From contig CAYLYX010000008.1 in the NCBI GenBank assembly GCA_964387945.1, positions 120,608 to 184,607 of the forward strand: a stretch of 64,000 nt of DNA, given 5' to 3'. Shown here piece after piece: positions 35,001 through 42,085 of the stretch; within the stretch, counting starts at the first letter, position 1; the number at the start of each line of letters is the position of its first letter. Below the pieces are notes generated by a model. That model was not told the DNA's origin and ran no database searches. It saw nothing but the letters and a program-made list of their open reading frames with translations. Source of the DNA: Parvicella sp964387945 (lineage in GTDB: Bacteria > Bacteroidota > Bacteroidia > Flavobacteriales_D > Parvicellaceae). Position numbers and translations under genes: made by a program.

Positions 35001-35320
35001 ATCAGTACAATGACCTTCTGTCTTTGGGTAAGTTCTTCGTTGATCTGCGTACAGATCTTCAACACCTTTACAGAATTTACGGAGGTACGCTTACGCTTAC
35101 TATTTTTCTTTTTGAGTTTTCCTTGATGTGTTTCAAGGTGATCATCAAACAAGGCTAGATACTCCTCAACCAGTTCTTGGTTAAGCTCCTGGCGTAAAAA
35201 CATGTCAACGATGGTTCTACCACCTGCGTCCAGTTTAAACTCCCCGGTTTCTTCATTTACCTCAACCTTTGCAATGATAGCAAAGAGTTGCATAAGGGCT
35301 TTGAGTATCCGTTCGCTCAT
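32021..35320 (-). CDS. TerB / FHA-like / ABCG-type ABC transporter fusion
   Basis: A 1099-residue protein with four parts. Residues ~1-165 are helical and resemble two halves of a TerB-like domain ('LMQLFAIIAKVEVN', 'QRQKVIVLIRILEFIFANEE'). Residues ~180-260 are a beta-rich FHA-like region ('FVKYYGDHQLYLNG', 'ILSQGSSIR'). The ATPase has Walker A 'GGSGAGKST' (~290-298), signature 'ISGGQRKRLNIAL' (~395), Walker B 'VMFVDEPTSG' and H-loop 'VVIHQPS'. From ~590 there are six membrane segments with a long, charged helical insertion before the last. The C-terminus is a Lys-rich tail. The order ATPase-then-membrane and the 'GGQRKR' signature place it in the ABCG/ABC-2 group; the substrate is unknown. 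Two secreted-protein genes precede it on the same strand. Confidence 0.85.
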   Translation of the reverse strand: MSERILKALMQLFAIIAKVEVNEETGEFKLDAGGRTIVDMFLRQELNQELVEEYLALFDDHLETHQGKLKKKNSKRKRTSVNSVKVLKICTQINEELTQRQKVIVLIRILEFIFANEEISDQEYEFAETVADTFNISREEFSLCLDFVKAERDDKIDSPHYLVADTNEENTYEESEHIYHESLIGFLRVVQVSSVNTYFVKYYGDHQLYLNGQVLTQDRVHILSQGSSIRSPKVQPIYYSDVISQYLSDESTKKIAFHIDNVVYRFKGGKVGIQPFDSVEESGKLIGIMGGSGAGKSTLMNVLNGNYTPSEGRVTINGIDLHHQKKELEGVIGFVPQDDLLIEELTVFENLFYNAKLCFGNYSDKQITMLVSKTLHSIGLYEAKDLKVGSPLEKTISGGQRKRLNIALELIREPAVMFVDEPTSGLSSRDSENIMDLLKELALKGKLIFVVIHQPSSDIFKMFDKLMILDVGGYPIYNGNPVDAVIYFKKLVNHVNAEESECITCGNVNPEQIFNIIESKVVDEYGNLTPNRKVSPKQWGKYYLEDREKKKEKKVEYTEIPDSIFKIPNKLRQLLIFFKRDVLSKMTNVQYMMITLFEAPLLALILAFFMKYMTEDSLGETNYTFYGSENLPQYLFISVIVALFVGLTTSAEEIIGNLKILKREKFLNLSKGSYLFSKIGIMFMISAIQMLFYTVVGNWVLEIHGMDLWYWIVLFSTSCFANLLGLNISASFNSVKVIYILIPILIIPQLLFSGIIVSFDKLHPWFSSKSHVPAIGNVMASRWAYEAMAVKQFKDNEYESIFFDYDQQMSFANWKKDQWVSNMEGKLKDVVRYKEETDSVKLAEDKEEIISHLHIFKNEIEKEIRYQNELIEQGNYSGSVCESMPNLCNEIENLTLEKFTENTDKEMTDFLLALKENYMNTYLLIEEQKDSIQKLYTKPNNDFMAVIDQKKEAGTLSSKDHKKVRKLGSKLLDLAFTNFRNEHKNKALEDFVTAANSLQFTDENHDNIIQKKDPIYLLPYDNDWMRSHFYAPEKKIFGTYIDTFWANVIVIWLMTLLLTITLFTDALKRALDLLGRLSSVFSGIKFPNKKKKKSKKKKA

Positions 35321-35376
35321 GTTATTCTTTCAGAGTTAGCTTTGTTGTAGTAAAGGCAATAATGTTGGAAACGATG

Positions 35377-35835
35377 TTATTGAGCCATCGATTTTGCAAA
35401 CCCAATCATCATTCTTACGCATCCGGACAGTTTTTTATTCATATCCAGTTTCACTTCGATCGTACAATCGATCGTATTTTCAATTTCAAAATCCCAGTAG
35501 GGAGCATTGGCATAATCGTAGTTGCTAAACAGCAAGTTTCTGTCTTGATCATAAATTTCAAAGATCACAAACTCATCTGCAATACCAGCGCTGGTTGCAA
35601 TACGGTACGTACTGTTTCCATAAAAGGTAACTTCGAACTCTGCCACCTGATCTTGGTCCAAAAACGCTCTGTAAACCTGTCCGTCACTAATAAAAACTCG
35701 ATTTTGGATTTTATCGTTCTCTGTGTGCAAATAAGAGTTTGCAACAGAAGCGATCGAATCACAGGTAATCTGACTATATGATGTGCTAGCAAAGCTAACG
35801 GCTAAAACAAGTCCTAATAACTTAAAAATTTTCAT
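35377..35835 (-). CDS. Secreted hypothetical protein
   Basis: No family recognised. The protein has 152 residues from ATG 35835 with a signal peptide ('MKIFKLLGLVLAVSFASTSYS') and a small beta-rich body ('VAEFEVTFYGNSTYRIAT', 'FVIFEIYDQDRNLLFSN'), reminiscent of a C2-like or jelly-roll exported domain. It follows the upstream lipoprotein gene by one base and is 56 bases before the ABC fusion gene, so all three are probably cotranscribed. The TTG at 35844 would only add three residues before the Met. Confidence 0.7.
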   Translation of the reverse strand: MKIFKLLGLVLAVSFASTSYSQITCDSIASVANSYLHTENDKIQNRVFISDGQVYRAFLDQDQVAEFEVTFYGNSTYRIATSAGIADEFVIFEIYDQDRNLLFSNYDYANAPYWDFEIENTIDCTIEVKLDMNKKLSGCVRMMIGFAKSMAQ

Positions 35836-35836
35836 C

Positions 35837-36742
35837 TTACTCAATTATGTCGTTTCTGATTTGTTTAACTAAAGCGCTGATTTCAGCCACTTGCTCCTTT
35901 GTGATGCTAACATCGTGTTTACAAGAAATGGTTGTTTTCTTTTCTCCCTCGTTAGTCACTGGTTCTACAAACTCATACGTGTATGTAATTCCGTCAAACA
36001 AAGATTGTAAGTCTTCCAGTTCTACTGCTAAATCATCGTAGTCTTCATTGTCTCTGTATTGCTTCAACATCGCAAGAATTGTTTTTAATACATTCTTTTG
36101 GTCAGCAATACGCTCAATGATTTCCTGATTTCCGGTTGCTTCAGCAGCACCACAAGCAAAGTTTAATGATTCTAACCAGCCTCCAACGATTACAAGTGCT
36201 GCCACATCATCTTTTTTGTTGTCTTTAAGGTAGTCGTCAGCAGTTTTATAGGCTTCAGAAACCAATGCGAGCATTTTCCCTTCATCTCCTAAACTCTCAG
36301 AAATCTTATTGGCCAACTCATCGTTAAAGGCGTTTCCTAAGCCGATGTTGTCTGCCAAACCTCTTACCGCTTTCAAGTAAGAAGTTGTTTTGTCGGTCAT
36401 CTTGTAAACTGACAGGTAACCAAGGTCAGCCCCATAAATCCCCATGTTTAAGGCTTTCTTGAAATTGTCGGCATACTTGTCCGCATTTTCGGTAGGATTC
36501 AGTAAATCTGAGTCAAATGGCGCATTTGACTTTGAAATCAAGTCGGCTGTTTGAATAGGTGATGGGATCACAAATACTTGTCCTCCTATGCTAATAGGGC
36601 CAACAGATGCAGAGTCACCTCCCACAATCGGCTTTGGGCCTACCACATCCGGATCATCCGTTTCTGATTCTCCACAACTTACTGCCAAAAATGTACTGGC
36701 GGCAATTGTTAGGATACTAAAAAATCTTAAGTTTTTTTTCAT
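35837..36742 (-). CDS. Lipoprotein of unknown function, helical
   Basis: A 301-residue protein from ATG 36742 with a lipoprotein signal ('MKKNLRFFSILTIAAST', then lipobox 'LAVSC'). The start of the mature part is Pro/Gly-rich and Asp-rich ('GESETDDPDVVGPKPIVGG'). The remainder is largely helical ('ADNFKKALNMGIYGADLGYL', 'AVRGLADNIGLGNAFND', 'EQVAEISALVKQIRNDIIE'). It resembles Bacteroidota lipoproteins of unknown function. The 233 bases upstream, shared with divergent pfkA, are AT-rich and show no clear element. It is the first gene of the lipoprotein/secreted protein/ABC fusion group. Confidence 0.72.
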   Translation of the reverse strand: MKKNLRFFSILTIAASTFLAVSCGESETDDPDVVGPKPIVGGDSASVGPISIGGQVFVIPSPIQTADLISKSNAPFDSDLLNPTENADKYADNFKKALNMGIYGADLGYLSVYKMTDKTTSYLKAVRGLADNIGLGNAFNDELANKISESLGDEGKMLALVSEAYKTADDYLKDNKKDDVAALVIVGGWLESLNFACGAAEATGNQEIIERIADQKNVLKTILAMLKQYRDNEDYDDLAVELEDLQSLFDGITYTYEFVEPVTNEGEKKTTISCKHDVSITKEQVAEISALVKQIRNDIIE

Positions 36743-36975
36743 AATTTTCTCTCTGCTATAATGAATCACGCATTATGTGAAGTCAAAGAAAACAATTTAC
36801 ACAGAAACCACCAAAAAGTTTTAAGCAGAAGTTGAAAACATTTTTGGTTTGCTGAAAAGATTGTGTGTAAGTTTGGAAGTATAAAATAATATTTGCGAAA
36901 CAAAATGATGGTAAACTAGTGTTGTAAATATTTTAGTTAAGTAAAATTGTGTTATATTCTGGCTATTAAAGTTTT

Positions 36976-37947
36976 ATGAAAAAGAGAATTGGTCTTATAA
37001 CATCGGGTGGAGATGCTCCTGGAATGAATGCATGTGTGCGTGCTGTGGTTCGATCTGCTGCTCAGTACGATATTGAGGTGATAGGTTTTTTTAGAGGTTA
37101 TGAAGGGGTTTTGGATAAATCCTTTCAGGTGTTGACCAATGAAAGTGTGGCGCAGATTATTCAGCGGGGTGGAACAGTCTTAAAAACGGCTAGATGCAAG
37201 CGATTTTTTAAAGAGGAGTATCGCAAATTAGCTGCAGAGAACTTGAGTTCTTTGGGCGTGGATATGTTGGTAGTGATTGGAGGTGACGGTACGTTTACAG
37301 GAGCTGATTTGCTGGCAAGAGAGCATGGAGTGAAAGTTGTTGGAGTTCCTGGAACAATTGATAATGACTTGTTTGGAACTGATTTTACAATCGGTTATGA
37401 TACAGCTATCAATACAGTGGTGGATGCAGTAGATAAAATCCGTGATACAGCTTTGAGTCACGATCGGATTTTTGTAGTGGAGGTCATGGGAAGAGATGCG
37501 GGTTTTATTGCTTTGAGAAGTGGTTTGGCCGTGGGGGCTGAAGCAATTTTGGTTCCAGAGACAAAAACTGATATGTCACGTGTTTTGAAGCGTTTGGAGG
37601 GTAGACGAAAAAATAAGCAGAGTGCAATTATCATTGTGGCGGAAGGGGATGAGTTTGGTGGTGCAAATGATGTGGCTGCGGTGATTAGTGATAGGTTTCC
37701 TGATAGAGAGGTGAAGATTACCATTCTCGGACATGTTCAAAGAGGGGGTAATCCAACGGCAATGGATCGTGTTTTGGCGAGTTATTTGGGCGTAGGAGCT
37801 GTGGAGGCTATGCTGGATGGTGAGAGCGGTGTAATGATCGGAATAAGGCATAAAAGTATCGTTCGTGTTCCGCTTCAAAAAGCGATAAAACACCATCAAG
37901 ATATTGATGATAATTTATTAAAAATCACAGAGATGTTGTCTGTTTAG
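36976..37947 (+). CDS. pfkA: 6-phosphofructokinase
   Basis: The committed glycolytic kinase making fructose 1,6-bisphosphate. The 323-residue protein has 'IGLITSGGDAPGMNACVRAV' (nucleotide-binding Gly loop), 'VVIGGDGTFTGADLLA' (GGDGT favours ATP over pyrophosphate), 'GVPGTIDNDLFGTDFTIGYDTA' (catalytic TIDND) and 'VVEVMGRDAGFIAL'. The length matches bacterial PfkA. The TTG of priA follows 7 bases after the stop codon, so the pair may be cotranscribed. The upstream gap carries no certain promoter. Confidence 0.97.
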   Translation: MKKRIGLITSGGDAPGMNACVRAVVRSAAQYDIEVIGFFRGYEGVLDKSFQVLTNESVAQIIQRGGTVLKTARCKRFFKEEYRKLAAENLSSLGVDMLVVIGGDGTFTGADLLAREHGVKVVGVPGTIDNDLFGTDFTIGYDTAINTVVDAVDKIRDTALSHDRIFVVEVMGRDAGFIALRSGLAVGAEAILVPETKTDMSRVLKRLEGRRKNKQSAIIIVAEGDEFGGANDVAAVISDRFPDREVKITILGHVQRGGNPTAMDRVLASYLGVGAVEAMLDGESGVMIGIRHKSIVRVPLQKAIKHHQDIDDNLLKITEMLSV

Positions 37948-37954
37948 TGAAGTT

Positions 37955-40432
37955 TTGGTTCAGGAGAGGAAAACATTATTTGTAGATGTCGTTTTGCCAT
38001 TGGCTTTACCAAAGGCATACACGTTTCGGGTGCCATTTGAACTGAATGATTTTGTTCAAAAAGGCCAACGTGTCATTGTGCCGTTTGGAAAGTCGAAGTT
38101 ACTCACCGCAATTGTAAAACGTGTGCATGAGGAGATACCTTCCTATACCACAAAGTATCTTGATTTTATTCTGGATGAACGACCTGTCGTCACCAATAAG
38201 CAGTTGGAACTTTGGGATTGGATGTCTAGCTACTACATGTCAAACATTGGTGATGTGATGACGGCCGCGCTCCCAAGTCGATTGAAGTTAGAAAGTGAGA
38301 CAAAGATTTTGCTCAACGAATCCATTGATTATCAGCAGGTAAAGTTAACCGAGCAAGAGGTCTTTATCGTGGATGCCTTAGAAGTTCGAGGTGTATTGGA
38401 TTTAAAGGAAGTAGGGAAGATATTGGATCGCAAAACGGTCTATCCCATTGTGAAGCGGATGTTGGATAAGAATCTAATTTACGTTGAAGAGGAACTGAAG
38501 GAGATGTATAAGCCCAAGATTGAAAAGTACGTTACGTTAGAAGACGGCTTAGATACGGATGAGGCTTTGCAGGTGGCTTTTGAGAAGCTGAAGCGTTCTC
38601 CCAAGCAAGAGGAAATCTTATTAGCATTTCTGAAATTGAGCGGTTATGGAGAGTTGTATGAGCCAGTCTTAAAGAAGGTGTTGTTGGAAGATACAGGTGC
38701 TAGTCATTCGGTATTGAACGGTCTGTTTGAGAAGTCGATACTTAAAGAGGTTCATGAAGAGGTAGGGCGTTTCAAAATTAAAGATACAGATACCCAGACT
38801 GAAAGAGATCTTTCTCCAGCTCAGCAGCAAGCTTTTGATGAGGTGAAGGCATCGTTTGAAGAAAAGGATGTTTGTCTACTGCATGGGGTTACCGGAAGTG
38901 GGAAAACGGAGTTGTTTGTGAAGTTAATCAAGGAGCAAATAGCTAAAGGAAACAAGGTCCTATATTTACTTCCTGAAATTGCGCTTACTACGCAGATTAT
39001 CAGTCGGTTAAAAAAGTTTTTTGGCGATAAAATTGCAGTGTATCATTCTCGTTTTTCACCTAATGAACGGGTAGAAATTTGGAACGATATTCTCAACGAA
39101 AAATTTAACAAATACGATGTGATTCTCGGAGCAAGAAGTGCTATTTTTTTACCGTTCAAACAGTTAGGTTTAATCATTGTAGATGAAGAACATGAGACTT
39201 CTTACAAGCAGCACGACCCTTCTCCACGTTATCACGCCCGAGATACGGCATTAGTTTTAGCGAAACAATTTGGAGCAAAAGTATTGATGGGAACGGCCAC
39301 TCCTGCGGTAGAAACCATGCATCATGCCGAACAAGGCAACTATGGTTATGTGTCGCTTGCAGAACGTTATGGTGGATTGCAACTTCCTGAGATACAGTGT
39401 GCGGATCTGAAAGAAGCGACTGCAAAAAACAAGATGCACGGGATTTTCTCAAAGTTTTTGTTAGATGAAATGAAAGAAGTGTTGGAGAACGGGAAACAGA
39501 TCATTCTTTTTCAGAACAGAAGAGGGTACGCCCCTCGATGGGTGTGCGAAATGTGTAACCATACACCTCAATGTACGCGTTGTGATGTGAGTTTGCATTA
39601 CCATAAATACCAGCATCTATTGACGTGTCATTACTGTGGTTTTTCGATGAAACCTCCCACAAGGTGTTCAGCTTGCGGAAGTACAGATTTAAAAATGATT
39701 GGTATTGGGACAGAGAAAATAGAAGAGGAGATCGAAATTCACCTGGGGTCTAAAGTTCGGGTGCAGCGCATGGATTTGGATACCACACGAAGCAAATATG
39801 CCTACCAGAACATTATCGATGATTTTGAAAGTAAGCAGATCGATATTTTGGTGGGTACGCAAATGATTACCAAGGGATTAGATTTCGATAACGTAGCCTT
39901 GGTCGGAATCCTCAATGCAGATGATTTGTTGTTTTATCCAGATTTTAGAGCCTTTGAACGTGCGTATCAGCTGATGTCTCAGGTGAGTGGTAGGGCTGGA
40001 AGAAAAGGAAAACGAGGGAAAGTGATCATTCAATCCTACGATCCGAATCACTGGATCATCCAGAAGGTGATGTATCACGACTATGAAGGGATGTACAAAC
40101 AAGAACTGTACGAACGCAAAAATTACCAATACCCACCATTTTTTAGAATGATTCGTTTAACGGTGCGTCACAAAGAAGAAACTCGTGTCGACAAGGCTAG
40201 CCTTAAATTGACACTAAAGTTGCAAGAGAAGCTCGGAAATCGCGTTTTAGGACCAGAATATGGTTCGATTAAACGAATCAGAAACCTGTATAACAAAATG
40301 ATTACGATCAAATTTGAGCGCAAAGCCAGCCCAAGTAAGGTGAAGGAGTATATTTCTAATTGCATCGCTCACTTCTCCATGGATGACGATTTTAAATCGG
40401 TGAGGATAAAGGTGGATGTTGATCCGAATTAA
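37955..40432 (+). CDS. priA: Primosomal protein N' (replication restart helicase PriA)
   Basis: Reloads the replisome at stalled forks. The 825-residue protein starts 'VDVVLPLALPKAYTFRVP' (DNA-binding domain) and carries Walker A 'HGVTGSGKTELF' near residue 310, 'IIVDEEHETSYKQHDPSPRY' (DEEH), 'MGTATPAVETM', and the zinc-binding insert with eight Cys between about 530 and 575 ('CEMCNHTPQCTRCD', 'CHYCGF', 'CSACGS'). Helicase motifs 'VGTQMITKGLDFDNVALVGI' and 'QVSGRAGRKGKRG' follow. No ATG or GTG fits; TTG 37955 is used. It ends directly before a small secreted-protein gene. Confidence 0.95.
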   Translation: MVQERKTLFVDVVLPLALPKAYTFRVPFELNDFVQKGQRVIVPFGKSKLLTAIVKRVHEEIPSYTTKYLDFILDERPVVTNKQLELWDWMSSYYMSNIGDVMTAALPSRLKLESETKILLNESIDYQQVKLTEQEVFIVDALEVRGVLDLKEVGKILDRKTVYPIVKRMLDKNLIYVEEELKEMYKPKIEKYVTLEDGLDTDEALQVAFEKLKRSPKQEEILLAFLKLSGYGELYEPVLKKVLLEDTGASHSVLNGLFEKSILKEVHEEVGRFKIKDTDTQTERDLSPAQQQAFDEVKASFEEKDVCLLHGVTGSGKTELFVKLIKEQIAKGNKVLYLLPEIALTTQIISRLKKFFGDKIAVYHSRFSPNERVEIWNDILNEKFNKYDVILGARSAIFLPFKQLGLIIVDEEHETSYKQHDPSPRYHARDTALVLAKQFGAKVLMGTATPAVETMHHAEQGNYGYVSLAERYGGLQLPEIQCADLKEATAKNKMHGIFSKFLLDEMKEVLENGKQIILFQNRRGYAPRWVCEMCNHTPQCTRCDVSLHYHKYQHLLTCHYCGFSMKPPTRCSACGSTDLKMIGIGTEKIEEEIEIHLGSKVRVQRMDLDTTRSKYAYQNIIDDFESKQIDILVGTQMITKGLDFDNVALVGILNADDLLFYPDFRAFERAYQLMSQVSGRAGRKGKRGKVIIQSYDPNHWIIQKVMYHDYEGMYKQELYERKNYQYPPFFRMIRLTVRHKEETRVDKASLKLTLKLQEKLGNRVLGPEYGSIKRIRNLYNKMITIKFERKASPSKVKEYISNCIAHFSMDDDFKSVRIKVDVDPN

Positions 40433-40921
40433 GTGAAGACCTTCGTAATTGCCATATTGGTGTTGATGGGTGTCTCTGTTTCAGCGCAGGACTACAGCAG
40501 AAAAGATTTTGTAAAAACTAGCTGGTTCTCGGATAATCTGGATAGCGCATTTTATTTGTGCGATACCATCAAGTTAATCAAATACTCTAATCCGGGGCCT
40601 GATTGGGATGCCGAGGGATTCTCAGAATATGAAATGAAGTACTTTAATCATGTAGATTACGTGAGCTTCGAACTTTCGAGTAGAAAAAGAATTGATTTTT
40701 TAAGGATCGAGCGGAACTTCCAAGGCTTCTATTATTATTTGATTGATGGGTGGTTTTTCGATAAGAAACAGCAAACCTTAGTCATTAAGGAGGGAGAGAA
40801 AGAAGTCTTTCGAATAAAAATTTTGTCAGAAAGAAAAATCAAGGTTCCATCTAAGTATGCTCAAGGACCAGAAATGGTTTCAACAATTGAGTTGACTTGT
40901 GTGAAGATAAGTATTGACTAG
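40433..40921 (+). CDS. Small secreted hypothetical protein
   Basis: No family recognised. The 162-residue protein starts with GTG right after the priA stop. The signal peptide 'MKTFVIAILVLMGVSVSAQ' is followed by a Tyr/Phe-rich body of alternating strands ('YEMKYFNHVDYVSFELSS', 'FQGFYYYLIDGWFFDKKQ', 'MVSTIELTCVKISID'), possibly a small lipocalin-like beta-barrel. Zero spacing to priA suggests cotranscription. The stop codon overlaps that of the opposite gene by four bases. Confidence 0.65.
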   Translation: MKTFVIAILVLMGVSVSAQDYSRKDFVKTSWFSDNLDSAFYLCDTIKLIKYSNPGPDWDAEGFSEYEMKYFNHVDYVSFELSSRKRIDFLRIERNFQGFYYYLIDGWFFDKKQQTLVIKEGEKEVFRIKILSERKIKVPSKYAQGPEMVSTIELTCVKISID

Positions 40922-41190
40922 CCTTTTTTGAAACGTTTGTACAAGAATGCAAGAGCGATTAGTTGTACGACTAAAAACGAGTAGAGATAAGTATAAACAA
41001 GTAGGTCGAGCTTATCCTCAATTTTCTTAGCTATTCCTGTTATGATAAAAGGAAGGACAATTGATGTGATGATGAAGAGGATCGTGTTACCCCAATTGAG
41101 TTTAGCTTTGGAAATACCATTAAAGAAGAGTATAAGGTTTGCAAGTGTTAAGATGGTAAGAATGCCTAATAATAAATAAAGAGGTCCCAT
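40918..41190 (-). CDS. Small membrane protein
   Basis: No family recognised. The 90-residue protein has three hydrophobic segments: 'LYLLLGILTILTLANLILFF', 'TILFIITSIVLPFIITGI' and 'YTYLYSFLVVQLIALAFLY'. It has a basic C-terminus ('KRFKKG'). The 131 bases between it and the upstream barrel gene hold nothing recognisable. Confidence 0.6.
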   Translation of the reverse strand: MGPLYLLLGILTILTLANLILFFNGISKAKLNWGNTILFIITSIVLPFIITGIAKKIEDKLDLLVYTYLYSFLVVQLIALAFLYKRFKKG

Positions 41191-41321
41191 AAGGCTTCAC
41201 GTTTGAGTGGAAGAGTATTTAACTGAAAACGGTCGTTTTGGGTTTCATTATTGGTTCAAGTCTTGAAAAATGCACGGATAGTTCACTTTAAACCTGCGGA
41301 GCTAAGGCGCGTGTGGATACA

Positions 41322-42035
41322 TTAAAACCGACCTTTAGTGCCCTCATCAACTTGTTTTCCTTCGTTCTTAGGTAGTTTCTTATTTCCCATCGCAAATGCA
41401 ATGTCAAAATATACACCTATAGTATTGCCAGAAGGTATTAAATCCACGTCATAGTCGCTTCCCGATAAATGAACAGCGCCAAGGGGGATAAAGTTGTACC
41501 TGAAGAAAGTGCCAAAACTCAGCTCCAAAAATGCTTTTCGCTGGATTCGGATAGGTTTTGACTGAAGTCCGGTTTTTAGACGTAGGTAGGGGATGACGGG
41601 ATTGCCCTTTATGGAAACAGAATAAGTTTGAAAGTTCTCATGGATTATGCCTTTGTATCCCATTTGGCAGCCTAAGTGAGTATGTATAACGGGTGTCCAT
41701 TTGTTGAGGGAATGATCAGTACGAAATTTCACACCAGTATATGCATGAGGAGCAGCAAAGTCGAGTGTGTATCGGTCTTGTGGTCCTCGATTGACTAAAG
41801 CGTATGCAGCAATCCCAATGCCATTTTCTAAGCTCAATTGGTGATTCAGCCGATGCTCAAAGTTAATGAGGAGTTCACCAGTTGGGTAGAACCTACCTTT
41901 CCAAGGGTGGTTTGTGTGCGAAAAGTTAGGAGCGCTATGTCCTGGTAGGACGCTGATGCTCCAGTAGTTTTGGTGGTTGGATTGCGAAATTCCAGATAAC
42001 GTCAACAGTAAAGCCAAGAAGATGATCAACTTCAT
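41322..42035 (-). CDS. Probable outer-membrane beta-barrel protein
   Basis: No named family recognised. The 237-residue protein has a signal peptide ('MKLIIFLALLLTLSGISQS') followed by regular alternating strands ('GELLINFEHRLNHQLSLENG', 'VIPYLRLKTGLQSKPI', 'AFLELSFGTFFRYNF', 'IGVYFDIAFAMGN'), as in small outer-membrane barrels. The last ~20 residues are polar and charged rather than a typical terminal strand ending in Phe, although Phe is in fact the last residue. It lies 50 bases after the YwqK-repeat gene on the same strand. Confidence 0.6.
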   Translation of the reverse strand: MKLIIFLALLLTLSGISQSNHQNYWSISVLPGHSAPNFSHTNHPWKGRFYPTGELLINFEHRLNHQLSLENGIGIAAYALVNRGPQDRYTLDFAAPHAYTGVKFRTDHSLNKWTPVIHTHLGCQMGYKGIIHENFQTYSVSIKGNPVIPYLRLKTGLQSKPIRIQRKAFLELSFGTFFRYNFIPLGAVHLSGSDYDVDLIPSGNTIGVYFDIAFAMGNKKLPKNEGKQVDEGTKGRF

Positions 42036-42085
42036 GTTGTTTAGAACGGTAATAGATGATTTTTATTATCATCTGGCGAGTCACT

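Noticed and set aside
35362..35781. 139-residue plus-strand ORF opposite the secreted protein at 35377-35835
   Set aside because: It is a shadow of the minus-strand gene, which has a signal peptide and tight spacing with its upstream neighbour.
41253..41262. GGTTCAAGTC resembling a tRNA T-loop
   Set aside because: The flanks do not pair to make a T-stem and no acceptor stem or anticodon arm can be drawn, so it is not a tRNA.
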